Both the position numbers and the translations under genes were made by a program. Below the pieces are notes generated by a model. That model saw nothing but the letters and a program-made list of their open reading frames with translations, was not told the origin of the DNA and ran no database searches. 64,000 nucleotides of DNA from Hafnia paralvei ATCC 29927 (GTDB taxonomy: Bacteria; Pseudomonadota; Gammaproteobacteria; Enterobacterales; Enterobacteriaceae), in contig NZ_LXET01000046.1 of the NCBI RefSeq assembly GCF_001655005.1, positions 124,001 through 188,000 on the forward strand, given 5' to 3'. Below, piece by piece: positions 26,375 through 33,778 of the stretch; position 1 is the stretch's first letter, and every line of letters begins with the position of its first letter.

Positions 26375-26797
26375 ATGACCAGCTTAGTCAGCCATGTTCC
26401 ACCAGCAGATTCTTCCGATGCTGAGCGCCACTTCTCTCGTCGATTTCAGTTTGAAACCGACTGCTCAGATGTTCATTACAGCTTGCAGCAACAAAATATA
26501 GATTTTGTATTGCTCGACGTTCGCTCGCCAGAGTTGTATCAACGCTCTCATCTGCCTCAAGCGATCAATCTGCCGCATAAAGAGATAGATCAACGCCTTT
26601 ATCAACGCTACGCCCGCCACACCCTGTTTGTGGTTTATTGCGCTGGGCCACACTGTAACGGTGCACAAAAAGCGGCATTGGCGCTGAGTCGATTGGGGTA
26701 TCCAGTGAAAGAAATGATCGGAGGCATGACGGGATGGCAAGATGAAGGTTTTACATTTTTTGGGGAGCCACAAAAAAATGTAACATGCGGCTGCTAA
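26375..26797 (+). CDS. Rhodanese-domain sulfurtransferase
   Basis: 140 aa, single rhodanese domain. DFVLLDVRSPELYQRSHLPQAINLPH is the CH2A-type motif. The active loop is C89-AGPH-C94-NG, with C89 the persulfide Cys by alignment. The protein ends in NVTCGC, adding two further Cys at the C-terminus. Cytoplasmic; physiological sulfur acceptor unknown. GAGGGAGTTTAGACG precedes the ATG. Probably controlled by the divergent FtrA-like regulator. Confidence 0.85.
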   Translation: MTSLVSHVPPADSSDAERHFSRRFQFETDCSDVHYSLQQQNIDFVLLDVRSPELYQRSHLPQAINLPHKEIDQRLYQRYARHTLFVVYCAGPHCNGAQKAALALSRLGYPVKEMIGGMTGWQDEGFTFFGEPQKNVTCGC

Positions 26798-26801
26798 TCG
26801 T

Positions 26802-26826
26802 AAAAAGCCGCTCACAGCGAGCGGCT
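26802..26826 (-). terminator. Terminator of the coiled-coil gene
   Basis: AGCCGCTC/GAGCGGCT stem with a 5-nt loop. On the minus strand it is followed by a run of five T. Lies 29 bp beyond the minus-strand stop at 26855. Confidence 0.75.
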
Positions 26827-26854
26827 CAGATGCACCATGTAAACATAGATAATC

Positions 26855-27178
26855 TTATCTTTGTGTGGTTATGGTCACCGAAGAAATGTAGTTATTAAAA
26901 GCCGTGGCCTCCTGAGCTAAAGCCTCAATGTGAGCACCAACCATCTTGAACTGTTTTAATAACGGATTATTTTCTGGCAATGAACCCAGTTCAACTAGTT
27001 TACGAGTCAGCTGTTCATTCTTTTGCAAGAGCGCGGCCTCGCGCTGACGCGCCTGCTCTAGCTGCATGCGTATTCCTTCGCATTCTTGTTGCCATACGAG
27101 ACGCTGTTGCTCAAAGCTTTCTTTAAGATCATCCAAAGCCGCTAGCGAATTACGCAGTTGCACTTCCAAATCAGACAT
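26855..27178 (-). CDS. Small coiled-coil protein of unknown function
   Basis: 107 aa from ATG 27178 (MSDLEVQLRNSLAALDD); an upstream codon would add four residues. Residues 1-65 are heptad-like and rich in Leu, Gln, Glu and Arg (ESFEQQRLVWQQECEGIRMQLEQARQ), so a coiled coil is likely. No signal peptide or membrane segment. I do not assign a family, although small MbeD/MobD-like coiled-coil proteins look similar. It has its own terminator and divergent spacing from rhaT. Confidence 0.65.
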   Translation of the reverse strand: MSDLEVQLRNSLAALDDLKESFEQQRLVWQQECEGIRMQLEQARQREAALLQKNEQLTRKLVELGSLPENNPLLKQFKMVGAHIEALAQEATAFNNYISSVTITTQR

Positions 27179-27411
27179 CGCGTTTCTCATCCCTCGACAG
27201 GTTAGCCATAGAGTATACCCAATGGCTTCCGACGCACCAAAAAATAGATTACATCGGCAATCATAATTAGCTTGCTGGCTAAAAGCGAATGTTGATTACG
27301 GAAATCACCGCTCATCGGAAAGTTCTTATATTTCATTCAATTCTCACAAATACACGCTTATTACTCTCGGTCAATTGGCAGCAAGAATAACCCACTGCTT
27401 TTAAATGCTTT

Positions 27412-27506
27412 TGTGATCGACATCTGCTCGACCCACTAAATTTTGCCATTTTCTAGATGCCTGCGGCAGTCATCTGAAGGTTCGCGTTCTGAACACTATT
27501 TAGACT
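27412..27506 (+). promoter_or_regulatory. rhaT control region: CRP-like site, RhaS half-sites and -10
   Basis: In order: TGTGATCGACATCTGC (27412-27427), a weak CRP-type site; a RhaS-type half-site beginning TTTTGCCATTTTC (27441 onwards); a second one around CATCTGAAGGTTCGCG (27471-27486); and TAGACT (27501-27506) as the -10. Layout and bases follow the E. coli rhaB promoter as I recall it (TTGCCAATGG..., GAGAAGGTCGCG, TTTAGACT). This predicts rhamnose- and CRP-dependent expression of rhaT and the gene behind it. The rest of 27179-27588 has no gene. Confidence 0.7.
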
Positions 27507-27588
27507 CCAATCTTCAGAGAAGCGGCGTCCTACACATAAACCCCATCTACCGGTCGCCTCTCATTTATAACAAAAAAGGATAGGACTC

Positions 27589-28623
27589 ATGAACGACTCT
27601 GTAGTTTTGGGCATCATCTGGCATCTGGTGGGCGCAGCCAGTGCAGCATGTTTTTATGCGCCGTTTAAACAGGTAAAAAACTGGTCTTGGGAAACCATGT
27701 GGTCAATTGGTGGATTCGTTTCTTGGCTCATTCTTCCTTGGCTCGTCAGCTACATTTTGCTGCCCGACTTCTGGGCCTACTATGGCTCATTCAGCTTTGC
27801 TGTTCTCTTACCGGTATTTCTGTTTGGCGCCATGTGGGGCATCGGAAATATCAACTATGGCCTGACAATGCGTTATTTAGGGATGTCGATGGGAATCGGC
27901 ATTGCTATTGGTATCACCTTGATTATTGGCACGTTAATGACGCCAATTCTGCAAGGCCGAATCGACGTGCTGTTTGGTACTCCTGGCGGCCGCATGACTC
28001 TATTAGGTGTATTCGTCGCACTTATCGGCGTGGCAACGGTGAGCTATGCCGGTTTACTCAAAGAGCGCGCAATGGGAATCCGTGCTGAAGAGTTCAACCT
28101 AAAAAAAGGGTTAGTGCTTGCCGTCATGTGCGGGATTTTTTCGGCGGGCATGTCATTCGCAATGGATGCCGCTAAACCTATGCATGAAGCTGCCGCAGCA
28201 CTCGGTATTAATGCCCTCTACGTGGCGTTACCAAGCTATGTGATTATTATGGGAGGTGGTGCGCTTATCAACCTTGGCTACTGCTTCATTCGCCTTGCGA
28301 CTCTAAAAAATATCTCCATCAAGGCTGACTTTTCTTGGCCTCGTAAGCTTATCGTGACCAACGTATTGTTTTCGATGCTGGCCGGTCTTATGTGGTACTT
28401 GCAGTTTTTCTTCTACGCATGGGGACACGCAAAAATCCCAGCCAAGTATGATTACATGAGTTGGATGCTACACATGAGCTTCTACGTGCTATGCGGCGGC
28501 ATTGTGGGTCTACTACTCAAAGAATGGAAATGCAGCAGCAAAAAACCGGTTAGCGTGCTGTGCATAGGCTGCCTAATCATTATTCTCGCTGCCAATATTG
28601 TCGGCCTTGGCATGGCGTCATAA
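27589..28623 (+). CDS. rhaT: L-rhamnose/proton symporter RhaT
   Basis: 344 aa with about ten hydrophobic helices, DMT-superfamily sugar permease that brings L-rhamnose into the cytoplasm. Diagnostic segments: GIIWHLVGAASAACFYAPFKQVKNWSWETMW near the N-terminus and WMLHMSFYVLCGGIVGLLLKEWK near the C-terminus. The AAAAAGGAT ribosome site supports ATG 27589. An isomerase-like gene begins 10 bp after the stop and shares its transcript. Confidence 0.95.
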   Translation: MNDSVVLGIIWHLVGAASAACFYAPFKQVKNWSWETMWSIGGFVSWLILPWLVSYILLPDFWAYYGSFSFAVLLPVFLFGAMWGIGNINYGLTMRYLGMSMGIGIAIGITLIIGTLMTPILQGRIDVLFGTPGGRMTLLGVFVALIGVATVSYAGLLKERAMGIRAEEFNLKKGLVLAVMCGIFSAGMSFAMDAAKPMHEAAAALGINALYVALPSYVIIMGGGALINLGYCFIRLATLKNISIKADFSWPRKLIVTNVLFSMLAGLMWYLQFFFYAWGHAKIPAKYDYMSWMLHMSFYVLCGGIVGLLLKEWKCSSKKPVSVLCIGCLIIILAANIVGLGMAS

Positions 28624-28633
28624 GGAGTTAATG

Positions 28634-30058
28634 ATGACTCATCCATTAAATATTCTCCTTTTTGGGATCGGGTTGGACACCTACTGGCCGCAGTTTCATG
28701 GCTTAAAAAGCCGCCTTGAAAGCTATCTTGGCGAAATTGAGCAACGTCTTGCACAGCAACATGACATCCATAACGGCGGACTTATCGACTCCGTTACCGC
28801 AACGGATCAACTACTTGAACAAATGCGCCACCGCCCCTTGGATGTGGTCGTGCTTTATATCAGCACCTATGCACTGAGCTCCACCGTATTGCCACTGGTT
28901 CAGGCACTGGGAAAACCCGTGCTCATTCTTGCGCTACAGCCAGACACCGGCCTTCCTTATCAGCGCATAAGAGAAATGGACGATCGTGGAGACCGTACTG
29001 GGGAATGGTTAGCGCACTGTCAGGCCTGTAGCGCCCCCGAGTTAGCTAACGTTTTTAACCGCGCCAATATTGGCTTTCAACTTTTAGTTGGCGCACTGCA
29101 TAACGACGACGAAGTATGGTCGGAACTGGATGAGTGGCTAAACGCCTATCAGATACGCATGGCTCTGAGTAAAACTCAAATCGGCTTACTTGGGCATTAT
29201 TATGACGGTATGTATGACGTCTACAGCAACCTAACCAATCTGTCTGCCCGTTTGGGCGTACGCTTCAAGCCCCTTGAAATGTGCGAACTCAATCAACTGC
29301 GACAAAATACGACGCCCGCGTTGTTAGATAGCAAACGCACAGAAATGAGCCAAGCCTTCACGATTGATCCCCTATGCTCGGAATCAGAACTGATGCGTGC
29401 TGCACATACCGCCTGCGCGCTGGATGCGTTGGTTAAACAACATCATCTCGGCGCTTTGGCCTACTACTACGAAGGACAACATGGGAACGACTATGAAAAC
29501 ATCGTCACCTCCGTGATTGCAGGCAATACGCTGCTGACACAAAAAGAGATCCCTGTTGCCGGTGAGTATGAAGTTAAAAATGTCATCGCGATGAAGATAT
29601 TTTCATTACTAGGCGCAGGAGGATCTTTCTCTGAACCTTATGGCATTGAACTCCAAGACGATGTGGTGCTTTGGGGGCACGACGGTCCCGCTCACCCGCT
29701 GATGGCTGAAGGCGATGTCAGACTGGTACCTTTGCCTGTCTATCATGGAAAACCGGGCTGTGGGGTATCCATTCAAATGACGGTTAAAAATGGGCCGATC
29801 ACCTTTTTATCTGTCGTTGAAACGCGCGGTGGGGAAATCGTGCTGCAATACGCAGAGGGCGAGTCGGTAGAGGGAGAAACGTTGGATATCGGCAATACCA
29901 ATAGCCGTTACCGCTTTAGCATGGGAGCACGAAACTTCACTCGAGCATGGTCTACAGCGGGGCCGGCACACCATTGCGCAATAGGCTTAGGTCACTGGGG
30001 ATCACAGTTAGAGAAGTTAGCCAATGTATTAGGTGTGCGCACCCAACGTATTATCTAA
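28634..30058 (+). CDS. AraA-superfamily sugar isomerase-like protein of unknown substrate
   Basis: 474 aa, related to L-arabinose isomerase (L-fucose/L-arabinose isomerase fold). By my alignment to E. coli AraA (E306, E333, H350, H450), the four metal ligands are conserved: E311 (AGEYE for AGEGD), E334 (GGSFSEPY for GGTSFMEDY), H349 (LWGHDGP for LGSHMLE) and H447 (AGPAHH for AGGAHH). So an Mn2+-dependent aldose-ketose isomerase is likely. Overall identity is low and the substrate is unknown. ATG 28634 follows AAGGAG with 6-nt spacing; ATG 28631 is possible. It is cotranscribed with rhaT behind a RhaS-type promoter, so its substrate may be rhamnose-related or a co-imported 6-deoxy sugar. Confidence 0.75.
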   Translation: MTHPLNILLFGIGLDTYWPQFHGLKSRLESYLGEIEQRLAQQHDIHNGGLIDSVTATDQLLEQMRHRPLDVVVLYISTYALSSTVLPLVQALGKPVLILALQPDTGLPYQRIREMDDRGDRTGEWLAHCQACSAPELANVFNRANIGFQLLVGALHNDDEVWSELDEWLNAYQIRMALSKTQIGLLGHYYDGMYDVYSNLTNLSARLGVRFKPLEMCELNQLRQNTTPALLDSKRTEMSQAFTIDPLCSESELMRAAHTACALDALVKQHHLGALAYYYEGQHGNDYENIVTSVIAGNTLLTQKEIPVAGEYEVKNVIAMKIFSLLGAGGSFSEPYGIELQDDVVLWGHDGPAHPLMAEGDVRLVPLPVYHGKPGCGVSIQMTVKNGPITFLSVVETRGGEIVLQYAEGESVEGETLDIGNTNSRYRFSMGARNFTRAWSTAGPAHHCAIGLGHWGSQLEKLANVLGVRTQRII

Positions 30059-30064
30059 TTTTCT

Positions 30065-30517
30065 TTAGATATCTTTGCGATACAAACGCACGGGCTGGTC
30101 TGGATAATCCAGCCCGTCGCCGATATATTGCCAGCCAAAACGTTCATAATAATTGGCAAAGGTCGCATAGAGATAAAGTTCTCTAAACCCTGTTCGGCGG
30201 CTAAATGCTTCCACATGATGTTGGAGTTGAGCACCTAATCCACAACCTCGCTGACTTTCATCAATATAGAGCGCGGCTAACCACGGATACAAATCTTGGC
30301 GGCTAATCAAATCGCAGCGCCACAACCCCACAGTTCCGACGGGTTTATCATCGAGCAAGGCCACAAATGTGACAGGCAAGCCTTCAGGCCGCAAACTACT
30401 GTTAACGATACTCGCGAAAAAATCGCGACTGTTTTCGCTGCCAAAAGCCTGAAACAGCCAGTCGGTTATTAGTTCACTATGCTCTGGGACTTCAAACAGC
30501 GGCAAGATACGGATCAT
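30065..30517 (-). CDS. GNAT-family N-acetyltransferase
   Basis: 150 aa. The acetyl-CoA site is visible as YIDESQRGCGLGAQLQHHVEAF (the R/Q-x-x-G-x-G/A pattern) near residues 90-110, followed by LYLYATFANYYERFGWQYIG. Acceptor unknown. It converges on the isomerase-like gene with only 6 bp between stop codons, and no terminator fits between them. ATG 30517 is preceded by AAGGAGCATGG-type sequence on the opposite reading (CCATGCTCCTTATTT on plus). Confidence 0.8.
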   Translation of the reverse strand: MIRILPLFEVPEHSELITDWLFQAFGSENSRDFFASIVNSSLRPEGLPVTFVALLDDKPVGTVGLWRCDLISRQDLYPWLAALYIDESQRGCGLGAQLQHHVEAFSRRTGFRELYLYATFANYYERFGWQYIGDGLDYPDQPVRLYRKDI

Positions 30518-30636
30518 AAATAAGGAGCATGGTTGGAAAATAAACAGGTCGAAATATTACGCGGCATTGAGATAAAGAGAAATAAAAAATAGCCAGAAGC
30601 ACCCCTCTGGCTACTGTCACGGATTCGGTTCAAATT

Positions 30637-31554
30637 TTATGGCAACTCATTGCCAGCAGCACGATATATTTCATACCACTCTTCACGGGTTAACGTGATG
30701 TCGCAAGCCTGACAAATCTGCTTCAGGCGCGAGGTGCTCATGGTGCCAGAAATCATTTGCATATTTGCAGGATGGCGCAGGATCCATGCCGTCGTAATTG
30801 TGGTATTAGAAACACCATAGCGCGCTGCAATTTCGTCAATTTTCTGGTTTAGCTCTGGAAACTTTGCATTTCCTAGGAAGACGCCTTCAAACATACCGTA
30901 TTGGAACGGTGACCAAGCCTGAATAGTCACATCATTTAAACGACAATAATTCAGCACCTCACCATCATGATCGATGCTTGAAGCGTTCTCCATATTGACG
31001 TTAATACCGCTGCGGATCATCCCGCTATTGGTAATACTCAGTTGCAACTGGTTAGCTAAAATCTTTTGGCTCATAAATTTTTGCAACAGCGCCATCTGCA
31101 TAGGACTTTGGTTAGACACGCCGAAACGACGGACTTTTCCAGTATCCAGCAGATGATCGAAAGCTTCCGCGACTTCTTCTGGCTCCATCAACGCGTCAGG
31201 ACGATGCACCAGCAGCATATCCAGATAATCGGTATCAAGGCGCTCTAAAATACCGTCAACCGATTTGAGAATGTGCGCTTTCGAGAAATCGAATAGTCCT
31301 TTGCGGATACCACACTTAGACTGCAGAAAAACTTTCTCGCGGCGGTCGTCATTTAGCTTAGCGGCACGCGCAAAAATACGCTCACACTCACCGCCGCCGT
31401 AAATATCCGCATGGTCGAAGAAGTTAGCGCCTAAATCGAGTGCTGTTTGCACGAAGGTTTCTGCTTCAACCGCTTTCAGTTCGTCCATACGCATACATCC
31501 AACGACAATGGCTGGAACCTGAAGAGTAGAACCACCTAATTTAATTTGTTTCAT
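30637..31554 (-). CDS. Aldo/keto reductase (YdhF-like)
   Basis: 305 aa. The catalytic Asp and Tyr lie in FFDHADIYGGGECE. HRPDALMEPEEVAEAFDHLLDTGKVRRFGVSNQSP and the C-terminal SGTMSTSRLKQICQA (NADPH-binding Ser/Arg) are typical of the AKR family; the closest E. coli relative I recognise is YdhF. It is an NAD(P)H-dependent carbonyl reductase. ATG 31554 follows AGGAC. It lies downstream of rhaR on the same strand (72-bp gap), so it may act on a rhamnose-derived aldehyde; that is inference from position. Confidence 0.82.
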   Translation of the reverse strand: MKQIKLGGSTLQVPAIVVGCMRMDELKAVEAETFVQTALDLGANFFDHADIYGGGECERIFARAAKLNDDRREKVFLQSKCGIRKGLFDFSKAHILKSVDGILERLDTDYLDMLLVHRPDALMEPEEVAEAFDHLLDTGKVRRFGVSNQSPMQMALLQKFMSQKILANQLQLSITNSGMIRSGINVNMENASSIDHDGEVLNYCRLNDVTIQAWSPFQYGMFEGVFLGNAKFPELNQKIDEIAARYGVSNTTITTAWILRHPANMQMISGTMSTSRLKQICQACDITLTREEWYEIYRAAGNELP

Positions 31555-31626
31555 CAAACTGTCCTATCTGGTTTACGGCTCGCGGTGCTTGCCCGTATGT
31601 TATTGAGAGTACATACCTACCCATGT

Positions 31627-32487
31627 TTATACCACCCGTTCAGGTTCCGTCACAAAGCGCTGGCGATACTCTCTCGGCGTTATCCCTGCATCACGGGTAA
31701 ACACCACGGAAAAATAATTGCTGTCTTCAAATCCACAGCGTGTGGCGATTTCACTAATGCGATACTCACTGCGTCGCAGCAGTCGCTTAGCCTGACATAA
31801 ACGTAATTGACGTAGATAATGGCTAATTGTCATACCGGTTTGTTGGCGGAAAAGCTGTTTAAGTGAACGTTCAACCAACTTATGCTCAGCACAGAATGCC
31901 GCTAAATCGAAATGATTGTCTAACCCACCTTGCAAGGATGCCATCAGCAGATCAAGCTGTTCTCCCGCAGGGAGTAAATGTGCACTTTCAGCAGTATAAC
32001 GGTAACGCTTGAGCACAATGGCGAGTTGCAGCAATAAAGCCTCGGTGAGTTGCATAGAGAGCGCATCGTTTTTACGACTTTCCTGCGTCAGCTGAGCAAT
32101 AATGGGTCGTGCCTGCGCTAATCCTCCCGTACTCAAACGCCAATGATTCTGGCGCGTCGTTTCATCAAAGGGCGGTAGCAGAAGATTCCACTGTGCATTC
32201 AGGCGCAAACGTTCTGGGCAGTAGATAATATTATCCAATACCAGTTCATTAACAGACTCATAGCTATGGCAATCGTCAGCGTTGATATAAAAAATATCTC
32301 CGCAGGTAATTCGATAAGGACGATCGTTAAGAATGTGTAGCCCGTTGCCGCGCCACACAATAACAATCTCACAGAATTGATGGGTATGTTCAGCAAATAC
32401 CTGCTGCGGGTAGCGATCTGCCACAGCGACAGGCATCTGTTCGGATGGTAGATAATCCCGACTTTCGAGCAATAATAGCTTACCCAT
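31627..32487 (-). CDS. rhaR: Rhamnose-responsive activator RhaR
   Basis: 286 aa. A cupin-type sensing domain (AVADRYPQQVFAEHTHQFCEIVIVWRGNGLHILNDRPYRI) and a C-terminal AraC-type double HTH (MTISHYLRQLRLCQAKRLLRRSEYRISEIATRCGFEDSNYFSVVFTRDAGITPREY) closely match E. coli RhaR. It activates rhaSR transcription with L-rhamnose. It is encoded downstream of rhaS as in E. coli, with a 134-bp spacer. AGGAG is placed directly before ATG 32487, which is tight. Confidence 0.92.
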   Translation of the reverse strand: MGKLLLLESRDYLPSEQMPVAVADRYPQQVFAEHTHQFCEIVIVWRGNGLHILNDRPYRITCGDIFYINADDCHSYESVNELVLDNIIYCPERLRLNAQWNLLLPPFDETTRQNHWRLSTGGLAQARPIIAQLTQESRKNDALSMQLTEALLLQLAIVLKRYRYTAESAHLLPAGEQLDLLMASLQGGLDNHFDLAAFCAEHKLVERSLKQLFRQQTGMTISHYLRQLRLCQAKRLLRRSEYRISEIATRCGFEDSNYFSVVFTRDAGITPREYRQRFVTEPERVV

Positions 32488-32621
32488 CTCCTGTCTCCAC
32501 TCTTAAATAGCCGGACAGTATGACAAAATCTTCAGCAACGTACGTTGACGGCTTTCTCTATTCCACATATCTGTTCTTTATGGTTTCTGCATAAAAAACC
32601 ACAAAGTCAGATTGTAGAAAG

Positions 32622-33443
32622 CTATGACTGGCAGCGTAACGCCCGCGGTGATTGGTCAAACTCGCGTTTGAATAAGGTAGAGAAATGATTGCTGTCACCG
32701 AAACCGCACTGGTAAGCGATATCCGTTATGCTGTTATCACTGTGACAAAGCTGATGTCTAGCCTGTAAAAGCCGCAGTCGAGTGAGATAACGCTGTGGTG
32801 TCATGCCTGTATGATTTTTTAGCTGGCGATGTAACGTTCTCAGCGGTAAAGAAAAACGATCGGCTAATTCTGACCATTCCACTGACTCCGCATAGTGGTC
32901 TTGTAGCCAATCGAGCAACTGACGTAAACGCCCTTCTTGGTCATCACCAATTTGCGCTGAGCAGCCTTGCCAAAGCTGTACAATTAGCTGCATAAAAACG
33001 CTTTCATGTAAGGCGATATCTTCGGCTCGTTCGCTGTCTGGCGCCTGCTCTAACTTCGACATTAAGACTTTGACCTGCTGCAATACCTGCTGGCTGATTC
33101 TCCAATGCGAAGGGTAAACGCCGTTACGCTCGCTCGGCAAAAATTGTTCAACACCTGACAAAAATTTAAATGCATCCGGTGAACGAAACAGGACATTGGT
33201 TAAAAACAATCCATCCGTATGCTCAAACAAATGGCGGTCATGGTCACGGACAAAACATACACATCCGCTGTTAAGCGTGTAAGGATTACCATTAAATACA
33301 TGTACGCCAGCGCCCTGTTCCACTATAACGATTTCATAGAAATCATGATGGTGCTCAGGAAACTCAGGCTGCGGTGCTCGCGGCTCTATCGCGACGGGCG
33401 CATAGCCGGAAGAGAAAAAATCAATGCTGTGCAAAACAGTCAT
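32622..33443 (-). CDS. rhaS: Rhamnose catabolic activator RhaS
   Basis: 273 aa. MTVLHSIDFFSSGYAPVAIEPRAPQPEFPEHHHDFYEIVIVEQGAGVHVFNGNPY and FVRDHDRHLFEHTDGLFLTNVLFRSPD match the E. coli RhaS sensing domain. The C-terminus carries the two HTH motifs (LPLRTLHRQLKNHTG and ITDIAYQCGFGDSNHFSTLFKREF). It binds rhamnose and activates rhaBAD and rhaT. It is divergent from rhaB with a 335-bp control region. Order rhaR-rhaS-//-rhaB is as in E. coli. Confidence 0.93.
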   Translation of the reverse strand: MTVLHSIDFFSSGYAPVAIEPRAPQPEFPEHHHDFYEIVIVEQGAGVHVFNGNPYTLNSGCVCFVRDHDRHLFEHTDGLFLTNVLFRSPDAFKFLSGVEQFLPSERNGVYPSHWRISQQVLQQVKVLMSKLEQAPDSERAEDIALHESVFMQLIVQLWQGCSAQIGDDQEGRLRQLLDWLQDHYAESVEWSELADRFSLPLRTLHRQLKNHTGMTPQRYLTRLRLLQARHQLCHSDNSITDIAYQCGFGDSNHFSTLFKREFDQSPRALRCQS

Positions 33444-33638
33444 GGTCTACCTCCTCATCGTCTCGGGTATCAGCACTGGTTACTTCTCCAGCACTTCTGT
33501 ATTGCGATAGTAGAAGAAGGCGCCAATGCGAACCTTAAACTTTTGACGCCAAAACCACTTTAAGCGCGCATTTATTTAAGAAAACGTCGCCAATATTTAG
33601 AAATGCGGCGAACATCACAGGGCGATCTCTCTAAGATA

Positions 33639-33733
33639 TGTGACCAACTTCACTTTCACCTTTGCTGTATTGCCAAAACCAGTATTTCATTGGCATTCAT
33701 GAGAAGGTGTCCTCCAAAGCAAGTTTTTACACT
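33639..33733 (+). promoter_or_regulatory. rhaB control region: CRP site, RhaS operator and -10
   Basis: TGTGACCAACTTCACT (33639-33654) is a good CRP site (TGTGA-N6-TCACT). The RhaS operator follows with half-sites TTGCCAAAACC (33670-33680) and CATGAGAAGGTGTC (33698-33711), then -10 TACACT (33728-33733). The order and the bases GAGAAGGT and TTTTTA.ACTGG.CGT agree with the E. coli rhaBAD promoter as I recall it. The rest of 33444-33778 carries no gene and should include the rhaSR promoter. Confidence 0.8.
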
Positions 33734-33778
33734 GGCCGTCATTGATTAATAAGATTGTTAAACGACGGACGGTTCCAC

